NCBI GenBank assembly: GCA_029959085.1
Contig: JARWIR010000031.1
Coordinates: 2,294,001 to 2,358,000, forward strand
DNA from: Nemophila menziesii
Taxonomy: Eukaryota; Streptophyta; Magnoliopsida; Boraginales; Hydrophyllaceae
DNA length: 64,000 nt
Direction of reading: 5' to 3'
Shown here piece by piece: positions 33,463-45,835 of this stretch. Position 1 is the stretch's first letter. The number at the start of each line of letters is the position of its first letter. The translations under genes were made by a program, and so were the position numbers. The notes under the pieces were generated by a model that was given only the letters and a program-made list of their open reading frames with translations, had not been told where the DNA came from and did no database searches.

Positions 33463-36400
33463 CTAAGGAGCTTCGAGGAGATACATGATCTCCCCGGGAT
33501 GTAGATCTTCCAAGCGATTGGTGTCTTCACCTCCATAGTATATCTTTAATCGATGACCGTTCACCATGAAGGTACGGTTTTCTAGTGGTTGTTCTATTTC
33601 AATTACCCCATGAGGTGTAAACTTGGTCACAATATAAGAACCCGACCACTTCGATCTTAATTTACCCGGATAATTGCTGAACTTTGATTTATACTTCAAT
33701 ACCTTTTGTCCGACTACAAAGTTCTTTTCACGAATACGATTATCATGCCACCTCTTAGTGTTTTCTTTGTAAAGCTTAGCATTTTCATAAGCATGTAATC
33801 GGAATTCATCGAGTTCATTGAGTTTCATCATTCGATTCTGACCGGCTAAAGTAGGATCTAAGTTTAACTGCGCAATAGCCCAATATGCACCCATTTCAAG
33901 TTCAAGAGGTAAGTAACAAGCCTTACCATAAACCATACGATACGGGGATGCACCATATGGAGTCTTGAACGCAGTACGATAAGCCCATAATGCATCGTCT
34001 AACTTCATTGACCAATATTTTCTTGTAGGACCAATAGTCCTCTCTAAAATTTACCTCACGATTTGAGACTTCAAATTGACCATTGGCTTGTGGATAATAA
34101 GCGGTAGATACACGATGTCTCACTCCATACTTCTCTAAAACTGTCTTCAAATATTTATTCACGAAATGAGAACCTCCATCGCTAATAATTACGCTCGGTG
34201 TACCATGTCTGGTGAAGATCTGTGATTTCAGAAACTTAATCACTACTCGCAAATCATTAGTTGGTAGAGCAATGGCCTCTACCCATTTAGACACGTAATC
34301 AACAACTAGTATGATATAAAGGTTTCCATTAGAAGGAACAAAAGGACCCATAAAATCAATACCCCATACATCGAATATCTCTACTTCAAGGACATTATTA
34401 CGTGGCATCTCATCCCTCTTGGATATATTTCCCGTAAACTGACATCTTTGGCACCTCTTAACATATTCATGATAATCTTTCATTATTGAAGGCCAGTAAA
34501 AACCTGATTGTAATACCTTAGCAGCAGTTCGATCTCCTTTGAAATGTCCTCCATAAGGTGAGTCATGAAAACCAGCTACGATTAATTCAGTTTCTTCCTT
34601 TGGTATACATCTTCTCACTATTTGATCAACATAAACTTTGTAGAGGAAAGGATCCTCCCAAAAGAATTGTCTAGCACGGTGAGCTAATCTTTTTCTTTCT
34701 TGATAAATAGAACCTTCAGGAAATGAACCACTTACAATTAAATTCGCAATATCAGCATACCAAGGAGTAGTGTTTAGGTGAATCACGAATAAGCTCTCAT
34801 CCGGAAATTCTTCTCACACTACTTCAGGTCCACCATTTGATTATGATCCTTCAAGACGAGATAGATGATCAGCAACTTGATTCTCACAACCCTTTCGATC
34901 CTTAATCTCTTAATCAAACTCCTGTAGAAATAAAACCCATCTTATTAACCGTGGTTTAGCATCTTTCTTCTCGATAAGATATCTAATAGCAGAATGATCT
35001 GTAAAGACAACAACTTTCACTCCAAGGAGATAGGAACGAAACTTATCGAATGAATAAACAACATCTTGCAATTCTTAATCTGTAACATTATAATTAATTT
35101 GAGCACCATTGAAAGTCTCGCTTGCATAATAGATCGAATGAAATATCATATCTTTTCTTTGGCCTAAAACAGCTCCCAGAGCTAAATCACTAGCATCACA
35201 CATAACTTCGAATGGCATATTCCAATCAGGTGGTAATAAAATAAGAGCGGTAATGAGTTTTTCTTTGATTGCTTGGAAGTCCACCATGCAAGCTTCATTG
35301 AAAAGGAATTTGGTGTCCTTCTCAAGTAAGTTACATAGTGGTTTAGCAATCTTAGAAAAATCCTTAATGAATCTCCTATAAAAGCCAGCATGGCCAAGAA
35401 AACTTCTCAACCCTTTTACAGAAACAGGAGGTGGAAGCGTTTTTATTACCTCTATCTTTGCGCGATCAACCTTTAAACCAACACTAGAAACCTTGTGACC
35501 CAATACTATACCTTCTCGAACCATAAAATGACACTTCTCACAGTTTAAAACCAAATCACTTTCCTTGCATCTAATCAAAACTCTCTTTAAATTATGTAAA
35601 CACTTATCGAAGTCATCACCGAATACAGAGAAATCATCCGTAAATACCTCAAGGAAGTTATCGATCATATCCCAGAAGATTACCATCATACATCTTTGAA
35701 ACGTAGCAGGTGCATTACATAACCCAAATGTAATTCTTCAATATGCAAACGTACCAAAGGGACATGTAAAGGTTGTCTTATGTTGATCTTCATGACCCAC
35801 GTAAATTTGATTATATCCGGAATATCCATCCAAAAAGAAGTAATACTCTCTACCAGCTAACTTGTCTAACATTTGATCTATGAAGGGAAGCGTAAAGTGA
35901 TCTTTTCTGGTGGCCTTGTTCAATTTGCGGTAATCCATACATACATTCCAACCAACAATAGTTCTTGAAAGAATAGCTTCATTTTTTATCGTTAACAACT
36001 GTAGTAATTCCTCCTTTCTTCGGCACACACTGAACTGGACTCACCCATTCCATACTCGAAATGGGATAGATAATCCCTGCGTCTAATAGCTTAATATCCT
36101 CCTTCTTTACAACTTCCTTCATGGCTGGCATTAATCTCCTTTGACCTTCAACTGAGCTGCGTTATTATCTTCAAGAATAATTTTGTGTTGACAATAGGAG
36201 GGGATAATGCCTTTGATATCGGCAATAGTCCACCCTATCCCCTCTTTGTTACCTCTTAACACACGCAACAGTTTATCTTCTTGAGGACCTGTTAAATTTG
36301 CTGAAACAATAACATGTAGAGTTTCATTAGTACCTAAATATGCATACCTCAAGTGTGATGGCAAAGGCTTTTCTTCCAATTGCGGAGGAGATTCGATTGA

Positions 36401-37753
36401 AGGTTTCTTTTTAGTTACAATCTCCCCCGGTTCTCTCACAGGTTCATAGGCAAGACTCCTATACTTTGGATTCTCAGAGTTAAGAGCTACCACTGTTTCG
36501 GCAAGCTCTTCCATCAATTCAGGTAGATCAAGTGTCAAGGCTGCCTGCAAAACATCATCATAAGTAAATTCATTATATACCTCATGCGTGGCATGTTCAA
36601 TTACATCCATTCAGAAACAATCCTCTTGAGAATCTGGAAACTTCATAGCTCGGAACACGTTGAACTTCACTTCCTCGTCTTGGATTTGAATTGTTAATTC
36701 TCTATTTTCTACATCAATTAAAGTACGCCCCGTGGCTAGGAATGGTCTTCCCAAAATAATGGGGACATTCTTATCCACGTCGTATTCAAGAATGACAAAA
36801 TCAGCGGGGAATATTAAAGTACCTGTCTTGACGAGGACATCTTCTATTCAACCCTCAGGATGTGCAAGGGATCGATCCGCCATTTGCAAGACCATAGCGG
36901 TGGGTTTTGCTACTCCAATTTTCAATTTTTCAAAGATTGATTTGGGCATAAGATTAATGCTTGCACCCAAATCACATAGTGCTTTACCTTTCCATTCTTC
37001 TCCAATCGACATAGTAATTGTGAAACTCCCAGGATCAAGTAACTTTAGAGGTAGCTTCCTTTGACAAATAGCACTACATTCTTCCGGTAAACCAATCATT
37101 TCATTATCGCAATACGGACTTTTGTTGGTGATAGCTCTTTTCAAAAAATTTGTATACTTGGGTACATCTCTGATAGCTTCTAACAGCGGAATATTAATGC
37201 TAAGACCTCTCACTCTATTAAATAACTTTTGATATTCAGCCAGATCACCCTTCTTTTGAACTCTAGATGGAAACGGTGGAGGAGGGCGATTTATTACAAC
37301 ATCATCTTTCTTTTTTCGGAATTTCAATAGGCCTCTCCACTTCCTCTACTTCATCATCTTTATTTTTATCCACCACATCCTTTTCTTTTCTAATAACTTC
37401 CTACTCTTTCATAACAGGAAAAGGAGGTGGAAGAAGATTCTTACCACTTCTGAGAGTCACAGCATTGCAATGTTCTTTTTGTTTAGGATTTTCTGTGTCA
37501 CTAGGGAGTTGCCCATTGCGGACGCTGATTCAGTTGTTTTGACATTTGCGCAAGTTGATTTTCTAACATCTTAATGTGTGCTTCAGAAGCTTGTTGCCTT
37601 TTGGCTGTCTGTGCATGAAGTGCTATTAAATTTTCTACGATTTTGTGAAGGTTATTTGTACCTTCTTGTGGTTGAGCAAATAAGGCTTTCTGGTTCATGG
37701 TGTCATTATAATTGTCTTCATGAGGTTGTTTCTGAACATAATTTACTTGGTCT
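33463..37753 (-). pseudogene. pol: Element 3 gag end and pol polyprotein, broken
   Basis: Read leftwards from the element 2 insertion: the Gln-rich gag/pol linker (37698-37501), protease with LCDLGASINLMPKSIFEKL (37327-36848), linker (36610-36131), and RT fingers with VCMDYRKLNKATRKDHFTLP (36028-35738). Next come the RT catalytic region, reading FTDDFSVFG, and RNase H CDASDLALGAVLG (35689-35075). Last are integrase with HHCC zinc finger [17 protein letters not shown] and SDGGSHF (34786-33923) and its C-terminal tail (34008-33463). Frames change between pieces and several stops occur. The product would have copied and integrated the element. Spacing and order match element 2. Confidence 0.88.
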
Positions 37754-37758
37754 TGTAG
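37754..37758. repeat. Target-site duplication TGTAG, left of element 2
   Basis: The same 5 bases occur at 50588-50592, on the other side of element 2. This proves insertion of element 2 into the gag-pol linker of element 3. Confidence 0.92.
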
Positions 37759-39318
37759 TGATGTCTCCCTAATTGTTCTTAATTTCGACCCTTGGGAGAC
37801 ATCATTTTTGGTGTTTATTTAATTAATTTGATAGACTTTTGGACTAAATATGCAATAATCCGGAATTCCCTTTTTATTTCTAGCATTTTTAATTTATTAA
37901 ACTTTTGCGCGTAATATTGGTATTTTTAGTGTAAAGTTTACAGGTTTTAGATGTTAGCTAGGAGAGGAATCCGAGGAGAAAGTCAAAGATCGTGAATTAG
38001 AGTCAAGACTTGAAGATAAATCCTGGAGATATTATTTTTAGAGCTGAAAATCCATTTTCCAGTCCATAGATTGCTGATTTCGAGGTGCTTAAGCGATGAT
38101 TTAGCCACTGACCTTTGAAGATAAAACATTCCTTATCGAGTTACGGAACTTTAGCAACTGGAATGAGGTCAATCGGAGTCATAACGCATCGGGAAAAGCC
38201 GTTTTAGTGAAGGTGTATCAGCAGTTACGGGATTTTAGGCTTAGAAAGTGGGCTTGGACATTTAATTAATATTCTATTTTCTGGTCCAAGCCCTAGAACG
38301 AATTTATGCTTATAAAAGGAGGTCTGGACTTCTATTTTTCACACAATTCACATTCCACAAGATTAAATCACCAGAGAGAAGCAACAGAAGGAAGAAAGAA
38401 GAAGCTACAAGAGCTGGAGTGGGTCTATAGCTCCGTTCGTAGTCATTCCAATTCCGGAAATTAGGTTCTTTTCGTATTTTAATTTTGTAAACAATATGAA
38501 TTCCATTTCTTTTAATTTAGTTTTTAATTTTAATATGAGCTAAGCTTTTAATAGTGCTTGAGAACAAACAATGGGTGAATCTTAATTTTATGAAATAACG
38601 AATGTTGAATTTGGGTTTATGCTAAATTAAATTAAATTGGGTTTATTACTCTTTTCGATAATTTGGGATTATTGACTGATTTTAGAGTCGCGAACTAAGA
38701 TTAGGTATTAGTATCTAAGCTATTCCACATAAGTGGCGTGTGGATCATCCTGACGGAGGGTTTAGGTATAGAATTAATTATTCAATCTAGGATAAAAGCT
38801 ATTGATTCTGACGAACTTAGCTAATTCTAGGGCCAATGAGGTAAAACACTTAATCATCCAACGGTGGATCATATTTATCCTGACGGGACTAGTGACACTT
38901 TAGGATCGCCTTATAGTCCACCCTGACGGGGGTATAAGGAATTTAGAATCCCGACCATTGTAATTGACCGATTTAGCCCTTAAACAACATAAGTTAGGAA
39001 GTAAGATTAGGAGGATCCTTGCGTTCTCAAGTATTACATCTCATATTGCGTTTTCACTTATTTTACTTGCGTCTTAGCTTTACTTGCATTTATAATTTGT
39101 CTTTCATTTAGTAGTTTTAATAAACAAAACCAAACAAACATTTTATTATCTTTTACTTTCATAAGTGCATCAACCACTACTTGCTAAACATTGTGATCAA
39201 CCATCCGTCCTTGGAACGAATCTGTATTATCATACATACTACTTGGGACAACCGTACACTTGCGGTTGTGGTTCGATTAGCATTTGCATTTATTTTTAGA
39301 ACACACAAAGGACCACCA
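37759..39318 (+). repeat. 5' LTR of element 2
   Basis: It starts TGATGTCTCCC, with the matching GGGAGACATCA 35 bp later, and ends ACCACCA. A TATA box TATAAAAG is at 38311-38318, placing the transcript start probably near 38340. It contains CCTGACGG-type short repeats between 38745 and 38935. Confidence 0.93.
38311..38318 (+). promoter_or_regulatory. LTR TATA box
   Basis: TATAAAAG in the 5' LTR is also at 49581-49588 in the 3' LTR. It is the likely core promoter for element 2 RNA. Confidence 0.65.
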
Positions 39319-39324
39319 AGTTTT

Positions 39325-39343
39325 TGGCGCCGCTGCCGGGGAC
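39325..39343 (+). promoter_or_regulatory. Primer-binding site, tRNA-Asp type
   Basis: TGGCGCCGCTGCCGGGGAC begins 6 bases after the LTR. It complements the 3' end of plant tRNA-Asp (from memory, one mismatch), as usual for Athila. Minus-strand DNA synthesis would start here. Confidence 0.8.
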
Positions 39344-39452
39344 GGTAGCGTGAGACCACGGTGTTTATCCTTTAGTGATAAGTGCATTTATTTTATTTTA
39401 TCAGTTTTACGCTTTTTGTTTGTTAGCTTTTTCAGGTTTTTAGGTTTGGTGT

Positions 39453-40646
39453 ATGCGAAGAAGGCTATTCAAGGATCTAGAGCCAGCACCTCCGATCCTT
39501 AGTAATCCAGAATCGTTGATCAGACTTGCGAACAGAAGAAGAAGAGAACGAGAAGCTTTAGAAGTAGAAGAATTAAGTAACAGAATGGAGAATATCACTA
39601 TTCAAGGTCAACAGAATGGACAAGGCCAGTTAGATGCAAATGGCCAACCTTTAGCTCCAGGCGTTATTCCTCAAGTTCAACCACTAAATCCTAATCCTCA
39701 AGTTCAGATCGTGATGAATCAAGATCCATGGTTTACTAATGGTCCTCCAGAAGTTCCATTCCGCGCTCCAGCTATAGGAGTAGGTGCTCCAGATATTAAT
39801 GTTCCGAGATTCCGTCCAGATTCGGGTATGCTAGCTCAGTTCCAAAACTTTGGAAATTTTCGCGGAAGACCATCGGAAGATCCTCTTAGAGCGGTACAGA
39901 AATTCAAACAGATATGTGATTCTTATATCACACAAGGGGTTTCAAGAGAACATATGTATTTTGCTGCTTTTAAATTCTTTTTCATTGATGGAGCAAGTGA
40001 ATGGCACGATACGCAAGATCCTACGAAGATTACTAATTGGGACCAATTAGAGATTGCGTTCTTTGACAGGTATTACCCAAGTAACATGAGGTTAGATGCT
40101 GAATTAGAATTGACGCATTTTCGTCAAGAGTATGAGGAAACTATGGGTAGGAGTTGGACAAGATTTCAGATGTGTTTGCGGAAAGTTCCCAATCATGGCT
40201 TTTCAGAACAACAACAGTTAAAGATCTTTTATAGAGGCCTTGATGGAACTTCGAGAGAGAAGTTGGATACGCTATGTGGTGCAGGTTTTCTTCAAGTTCA
40301 ACCCGCTCATGCCAAGATCATTTTAGAAAGAAAAGTCAAGAATGAAGTTGGGTGGAGCTCAGTAAGAACACCAGTTAAGGGAGTAAATAATGTTGACATG
40401 GAAGAGAAATTTGCTACGCTTGAGAATAAGATTCAGAATACTATAGAGCAACAGTTGAAGCAGCTGACTTTAGCTGTAAAAGAAGGTTTTTCGAGTAAGA
40501 AGGTAGCTGTGCATGCTGCACAAGAGGTTTACATGTGTTCAATTTGTAAGGTAGATGATCATGATGAGGAAAGTTGTCCGAATAACCAAGAATCAGTGAA
40601 TTTTATGTCCAATAGAGGTAATTTCAATTCAAGTGGTAATGGATAA
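39453..40646 (+). CDS. gag: Gag of element 2
   Basis: This frame has 397 codons from the first ATG after the PBS. The N-terminus is basic with many Arg, followed by a Pro/Gln/Asn-rich linker. The central retrotransposon gag domain (about residues 130-290) contains the pattern FKFFFIDGASEWH, FFDRYYPSNMRLDAELEL and FYRGLDGTSREKLD. A CX2CX4HX4C zinc knuckle (CSICKVDDHDEESC, about residues 362-375) is close to the end. Gag packs the element RNA in cytoplasmic particles. The frame ends with TAA at 40644-40646 followed at once by TAG, after which the same frame continues as pol. In element 3 the frame reads through this point, so the two stops may be decay rather than a programmed readthrough site. 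Confidence 0.9.
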   Translation: MRRRLFKDLEPAPPILSNPESLIRLANRRRREREALEVEELSNRMENITIQGQQNGQGQLDANGQPLAPGVIPQVQPLNPNPQVQIVMNQDPWFTNGPPEVPFRAPAIGVGAPDINVPRFRPDSGMLAQFQNFGNFRGRPSEDPLRAVQKFKQICDSYITQGVSREHMYFAAFKFFFIDGASEWHDTQDPTKITNWDQLEIAFFDRYYPSNMRLDAELELTHFRQEYEETMGRSWTRFQMCLRKVPNHGFSEQQQLKIFYRGLDGTSREKLDTLCGAGFLQVQPAHAKIILERKVKNEVGWSSVRTPVKGVNNVDMEEKFATLENKIQNTIEQQLKQLTLAVKEGFSSKKVAVHAAQEVYMCSICKVDDHDEESCPNNQESVNFMSNRGNFNSSGNG

Positions 40647-40649
40647 TAG

Positions 40650-43600
40650 CCTAACAGAAACCATCCTGGGTTTCAATACTCAAATCCCAATGGGGCAGCC
40701 AATCCTACTTACACGTATCAGCCGCGTCCTCAAGGCAACAACTATAATCCAAGACCACACAACAATCATCAAGGAGGACAGAATCAAAACAATTATGTAC
40801 AAAGACAAGCTCCTCAGAATACCTACTATGAGAATTTAAACCAGAAAGCTCTACCTGCCCATCCACAAGAAGGAGTAGTTACCCTTCAGAAAACCGTTGA
40901 AAATTTGATTGCTCTTCAAACACAAGCCTTGGAACGTCAGAACGCAGCTGAAGCGAATATGAAGATTTTCCAGAATCAGCTAAGTCAAATTAATAAACAG
41001 CTGAATCAGCGTCCACAAGGGCAACTTCCTAGCGATACGGAAAATCCAACACAACGTGAAGATTGCAAGGCTGTTACATTAAGAAGTGGTAAGAACCTCC
41101 CTCCACCTCCTTTTCCCGTTATGAAAGAGAAAGAAGTCCCAAGAAAAGAAAAGGAAGTGGGTGAGAAAGAGAAAGAGAATGAGAAAGATAGTGAGGTGGA
41201 AGAAATAGAAAGACCAAGAGAAATTCCGAAAAAGAGAGATGAAATTGTAAGCAATCGCCCTCCACCACCGTTTCCATCGCGAGTTCAGAAAAAGGGTGAT
41301 ATGGCTGATTTTCAGAAGTTCTTTAATAGAGTGAAGGGTTTGAGTATTAATATTCCGTTACTTGAGGCAATTCGAGATATTCCTAAGTATACGAAGTTTT
41401 TGAAGAGGGCCCTCACTAATAAAAGGCCCTACTGTGATAATGAGATGATTGGCCTTCCTGAAGAGTGTAGTGCGATTTGCCAGAGTAAATTACCTCCGAA
41501 ATTAGTTGATCCGGGGAGTTTCACGATTCCCATATCGATTGGAGAAGAATGGAAGGGAAAGGCGCTATGCGATTTGGGGGCAAGCATCAACTTGATGCCC
41601 AAGTCAGTCTTTGATAAGCTTAAAATAGGAAACGCAAGACCTACCTCTATGGTCTTGCAAATGGCGGACAGGTCTCTTGCTCACCCTGAAGGCCGCATTG
41701 AGGATGTTCTTGTTAAGGCAGGTACACTTATATTTCCTGTTGATTTCGTAATTCTTGAATACAATGCAGATAGAAATGTCCCCATTATTTTGGGTAGACC
41801 GTTCCTAGCTACAGGGAGAACATTGATCGATGTAGAAAATGGGGAATTGACAATGAGGATACAAGATGAGGAAGTGAAATTCAATGTATTTCGAGCTATG
41901 AAATTCCCAGATTCTCAGGAAGATTGCTTCAGAATGGATGTAGTAGAGCAAGCATCGCAAGAGGTATTTAATTGCTTAAATTTTGATGATATCGTGCAGG
42001 CTGCTTTGACATTAGATTCACCTGAGATGATGGAGGAGCTTATCGAAACAGTAGCAGCTCTCAATTCTGAAAATCCGAAATATAGGCGTCTTGCCTATGA
42101 ACCTGTGAGAGGACCGGGGGAGATTATTCCTAAAAAGAAGCCTTCAATTGAATCTCCTCCGGAGTTGGAAGAAAAACCATTGCCAGCACACTTGAGGTAT
42201 GCTTATTTTGGTACTAATGAAACTCTACCTGTTATTGTTTCAGCTAATTTAACAGGTCCTCAAGAAGATAAACTGTTGCGTGTGTTAAGAGCCAACAAAG
42301 AAGCAATAGGTTGGACAATTGCTGATATCAAAGGCATTAGTCCATCCTATTGTCAACACAAAATCATACTTGAAGATGATAACGCACGCTCAGTTGAAGG
42401 CCAAAGGAGATTGATGCCCGTGATGAAAGATGTGGTAAAGAAAGAGGTGATCAAGCTTTTAGATGCGGGGATTATTTATCCCATTTCGAGTAGTGAATGG
42501 GTGAGTCCGGTTCAGTGTGTACCAAAGAAAGGAGGAATGACAACAATTCTTAACGATAAAAATGAGGCGATTCCTTCAAGAACGGAAGTAGGTTGGAGAG
42601 TTTGCATGGATTACAGAAAGCTGAACAAGGCCACCAGAAAAGATCATTTCCCTTTGCCCTTCATTGATCAGATGTTAGACAAATTAGCCGGAAGGGAATA
42701 TTACTGTTTCTTGGATGGCTACTCCGGGTACAATCAGATTTACGTGTCTCCAGAAGATCAACATAAGACTACTTTTACATGCCCTTTTGGTACTTTTGCA
42801 TATCGCAGAATGCCATTTGGGTTGTGTAACGCTCCCGCTACTTTTCAGAGATGCATGATGGCCATCTTCTGGGATATGATTGATAATTTCCTAGAAGTGT
42901 TTATGGACGATTTCTCCGTGTTTGGTGATGATTTTGATAAGTGTTTGGATAACTTGGAGAAAGTGTTGGTTAGATGCAAGGAATCAGACTTGGTGTTAAA
43001 CTGGGAGAAGTGTCATTTCATGGTTCGTGAAGGTATTGTTCTGGGTCATAAAGTTTCTAGTGCTGGATTAGAGGTTGATAGAGCAAAGATAGAGGTAATT
43101 AAAACTCTTCCCCCACCTGTTTCTGTTAAAGGGGTAAGGAGTTTTCTTGGCCATGCTTGCTTTTATAGGCGTTTTATTAAGGATTTTTCTAAGATTGCTA
43201 AACCGTTATGCAACTTACTCGAAAAGGATTGCAAATTCCTTTTTGATGAAGCTTGCTTAGCGGCCTTCAAAGCAATCAAAGAAAAGCTTATTTCTGCTCC
43301 TATAGTGTTACCTCTAGATTGGAATTTACCGTTTGAGGTTATGTGTGATGCGAGTGATTTGTGTATGGGAGCTGTATTAGGACAGAGGAAAGAGAAAGTT
43401 TTTCATTCTATTTACTATGCTAGTAAAACTTTTACTGGTGCTCAGATTAATTACACAGTTACAGAAAAAGAGTTGCTAGCAGTTGTATATTCGTTTGATA
43501 AATTTCGCTCTTATCTTCTTGGAGCGAAAGTTATTGTTTATACAGATCATTCCGCGATCAGATTTCTTATGGAGAAGAAAGATGTGAAACCAAGGTTAAT

Positions 43601-45086
43601 CAGATGGGTGTTATTGCTTCAAGAGTTCGATTTAGAGATCAAAGATAGAAAGGTTTGTGAGAATCAGGTTGCAGATCATCTATCGCGTTTAGAGGGTTCA
43701 GAGATGAATAGTGGTACTGAAGCAGTTAGAGAAGAGTTTCCTGATGAGAGTTTATTCGTTGTTCGAGATTATGAGGCTCCGTGGTATGCAGATATTGCGA
43801 ATTTAGTGGTGAGTGGTGTTTTTCCTGAAGGTTCTACTTATCAAGAAAGAAAGAGGTTAGCTCATCGTGCTAGACAGTTCTTTTGGGAGGATCCGTTCCT
43901 CTATAAAGTTTGTGCTGACCAGATGATACGAAGATGTGTAGCAAGGGAAGAGACTCAAGCCATTATAGCTGGATGCCATGATTCATTATATGGAGGACAT
44001 TTCAAAGGAGACAGAACTACTGCAAAGGTATTTCAATCAGGTTTTTACTGGCCTTCTCTTATAAAAGATTGTCATGAATATGTTAAGAAATGTACATGAT
44101 GCCAGTTTACCGGAAACATATCCAAGAGGGATGAGATGCCGCGTAATAATGTGTTAGAGGTTGAGATATTCGATGTGTGGGGCATAGACTTTATGGGTCC
44201 TTTCGTTCCTTCAAATGGTAACCTCTATATCTTATTAGCCGTTGATTATGTGTCTAAGTGGGTAGAAGCGGTGGCTTTACCTACTAATGATTCACGAGTG
44301 GTGATCAAGTTCTTGAAATCACATATTTTCACTAGACATGGCACACCTAGAGTAATTATTAGTGATGGGGGATCTCATTTCGTTAATAAATATCTGAAGA
44401 CTGTTCTAGAGAAATATGGAGTTAGACACCGTGTATCTACTGCATACCATCCACAATCCAATGGTCAAGCTGAAGTTTCGAACCGCGAAGTCAAGTCCAT
44501 CCTAGAGAAAACCGTTGGTCCTACAAGAAAAGAGTGGTCAATAAAGTTAGATGATGCGTTGTGGGCCTATCGTACTGCGTTTAAGACTCCAGTTGGTGCA
44601 TCTCCCTATCGTATGGTGTATTGTAAGGCTTGTCACTTACCTTTAGAGCTTGAAATGGGTGCCTATTAGGCAATTGCGCAGTTGAACTTAGATCCTATCT
44701 TAGCCGGAAAGAATCGTATGATGAAGCTTAATGAACTCGATGAATTCCGTTTGCATGCTTATGAAAATGACAAACTTTACAAAGAAAACACAAAGAAATG
44801 GCATGACAATCGCATTCGTACAAAGAACTTTGAAGTGGGGCAAAGAGTGTTGAAGTATAACTCAAAGTTCAGCAATTATCCGGGTAAGTTAAGATCTAAG
44901 TGGTCAGGTCCATACATTGTGACCAAAGTTACACCTCATGGGGCGATAGAAATAGAACATCCGCTAGAGAACCGTACCTTTATGGTTAACGGTCACAGAT
45001 TAAAGATATACCATGGAGGTGAAGATACCAATCGCTCGGAAGATCCACATCCCGGGGAGGTCATGTATCTCCTCGAGACTCCTTAG
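40650..45086 (+). pseudogene. pol: Pol polyprotein of element 2, in frame with two stops
   Basis: This is the same frame as gag, open from 40650 except for a TGA at 44097-44099 and a TAG at 44667-44669. Domains in order: Gln-rich linker; Lys/Glu-rich basic-acidic stretch (41110-41280); retropepsin with CDLGASINLMP (about 41565-41600) and IILGRPFLATG; RT with VCMDYRKLNKATRKDHFPLP (42603-42660), the FLDGYSGYNQI catalytic strand and FMDDFSVFG (42898-42925); RNase H with MCDASD (about 43340) and YTDHSAIRFLM; integrase with HHCC zinc finger (43978-44107), [15 protein letters not shown] and the Glu region after [11 protein letters not shown]; and a C-terminal tail ending VNGHRLKIYHGG. The first stop falls in the integrase zinc finger. 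Both are compatible with C-to-T type mutation. Confidence 0.93.
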
Positions 45087-45114
45087 AAGCGTGAGGTAAC
45101 CCGTCGAGCTTAAC

Positions 45115-45129
45115 GACGTTAAACAAAAG
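45115..45129 (+). promoter_or_regulatory. Conserved post-pol motif GACGTTAAACAAAAG, element 2
   Basis: It lies 29 bp after the pol stop and is identical in elements 1 and 3. Confidence 0.6.
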
Positions 45130-45309
45130 CCAATTCTTTGTATATTAGCTGAGTTTTAAATTTTTGCAATTTAGAGTAGTTTGATTTTCGTAATTTTAGT
45201 GTTTATTATTAAGAAATGAGGAAGGGTAGTTGTTTTTGATGATTTCAGGGGTAATAAGGTCAAGAGTTTGGGGTCGATGAGGCGAAATTAGGAGAAAAAT
45301 ATGTTGGAT

Positions 45310-45835
45310 GTCCAGGAGAAACCGGGAACCCGGTTTCACAGAACCGGGAACCCGGTTTTGGAGCTGGTACCAACGCTATATACACAACACCTTGCGTTTT
45401 GGGTTCATGACACAGCGTCGGAACCGGGAACCCGCATTTGGCAAAACCGGGTACCCGGTTTTGGTGCTGTAACTTTTGAAAATCTCTGACCCAGCGTTTT
45501 GGTGGCTTGCGTTTTGCTGCGTTTTGGTTCGCGCCATCGACACAAAACCGGGAACCCGCATTCCACAGAACCGGGTACCCGGTTTCGGAGCTGCTGATGG
45601 TGAAATTCTCTGGTCCAGCGTTTTGGGGTGCTGCGTTTTGGCGCGTTTTCATTCGCGCCATCGAGAAAATCCGGGAACCCGCATTCCACAGAACCGGGTA
45701 CCCGGTTTCGGCGAGTAGAATCTCTGACCCCGCGTCTTGGGGTCCAGCGTTTTGGTGCGTTTTGAAAAAAAAAAAAAAAAAAAGTCCACGATTGTTTTTC
45801 CGCGCCGTCACAGCGACGCGGAACCGGGAACCCGG
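45310..45835 (+). repeat. Palindromic ACCGGGAACCCGGT array in pol-env spacer
   Basis: At least nine palindromic words of the form CCGGGAACCCGG or CCGGGTACCCGG lie here, mostly in pairs ~25 bp apart within units of ~123 bp (pairs starting near 45320, 45422, 45546 and 45669, with a single one at 45822). The units also share a CAGCGTTTTGG and CTCTGACC/CTCTGGTCC segment. An A-run of 18 lies at 45765-45782. The island is GC-rich compared with flanks. Two further copies of the same word lie at 48354-48393, after the env-like ORF. Confidence 0.85.

Noticed and set aside
39453..45086. Frameshift between gag and pol in element 2
   Set aside because: Start positions are multiples of three apart. The frame is the same and only stop codons interrupt it.
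45301..45811. Several overlapping ORFs of 60-180 codons on both strands at the CCGG palindrome array
   Set aside because: They translate the tandem palindromic repeats in all frames (NREPG, GTRIPQNRVPG-like repeats). Open frames come from the repeat having no stop, not from a protein gene.
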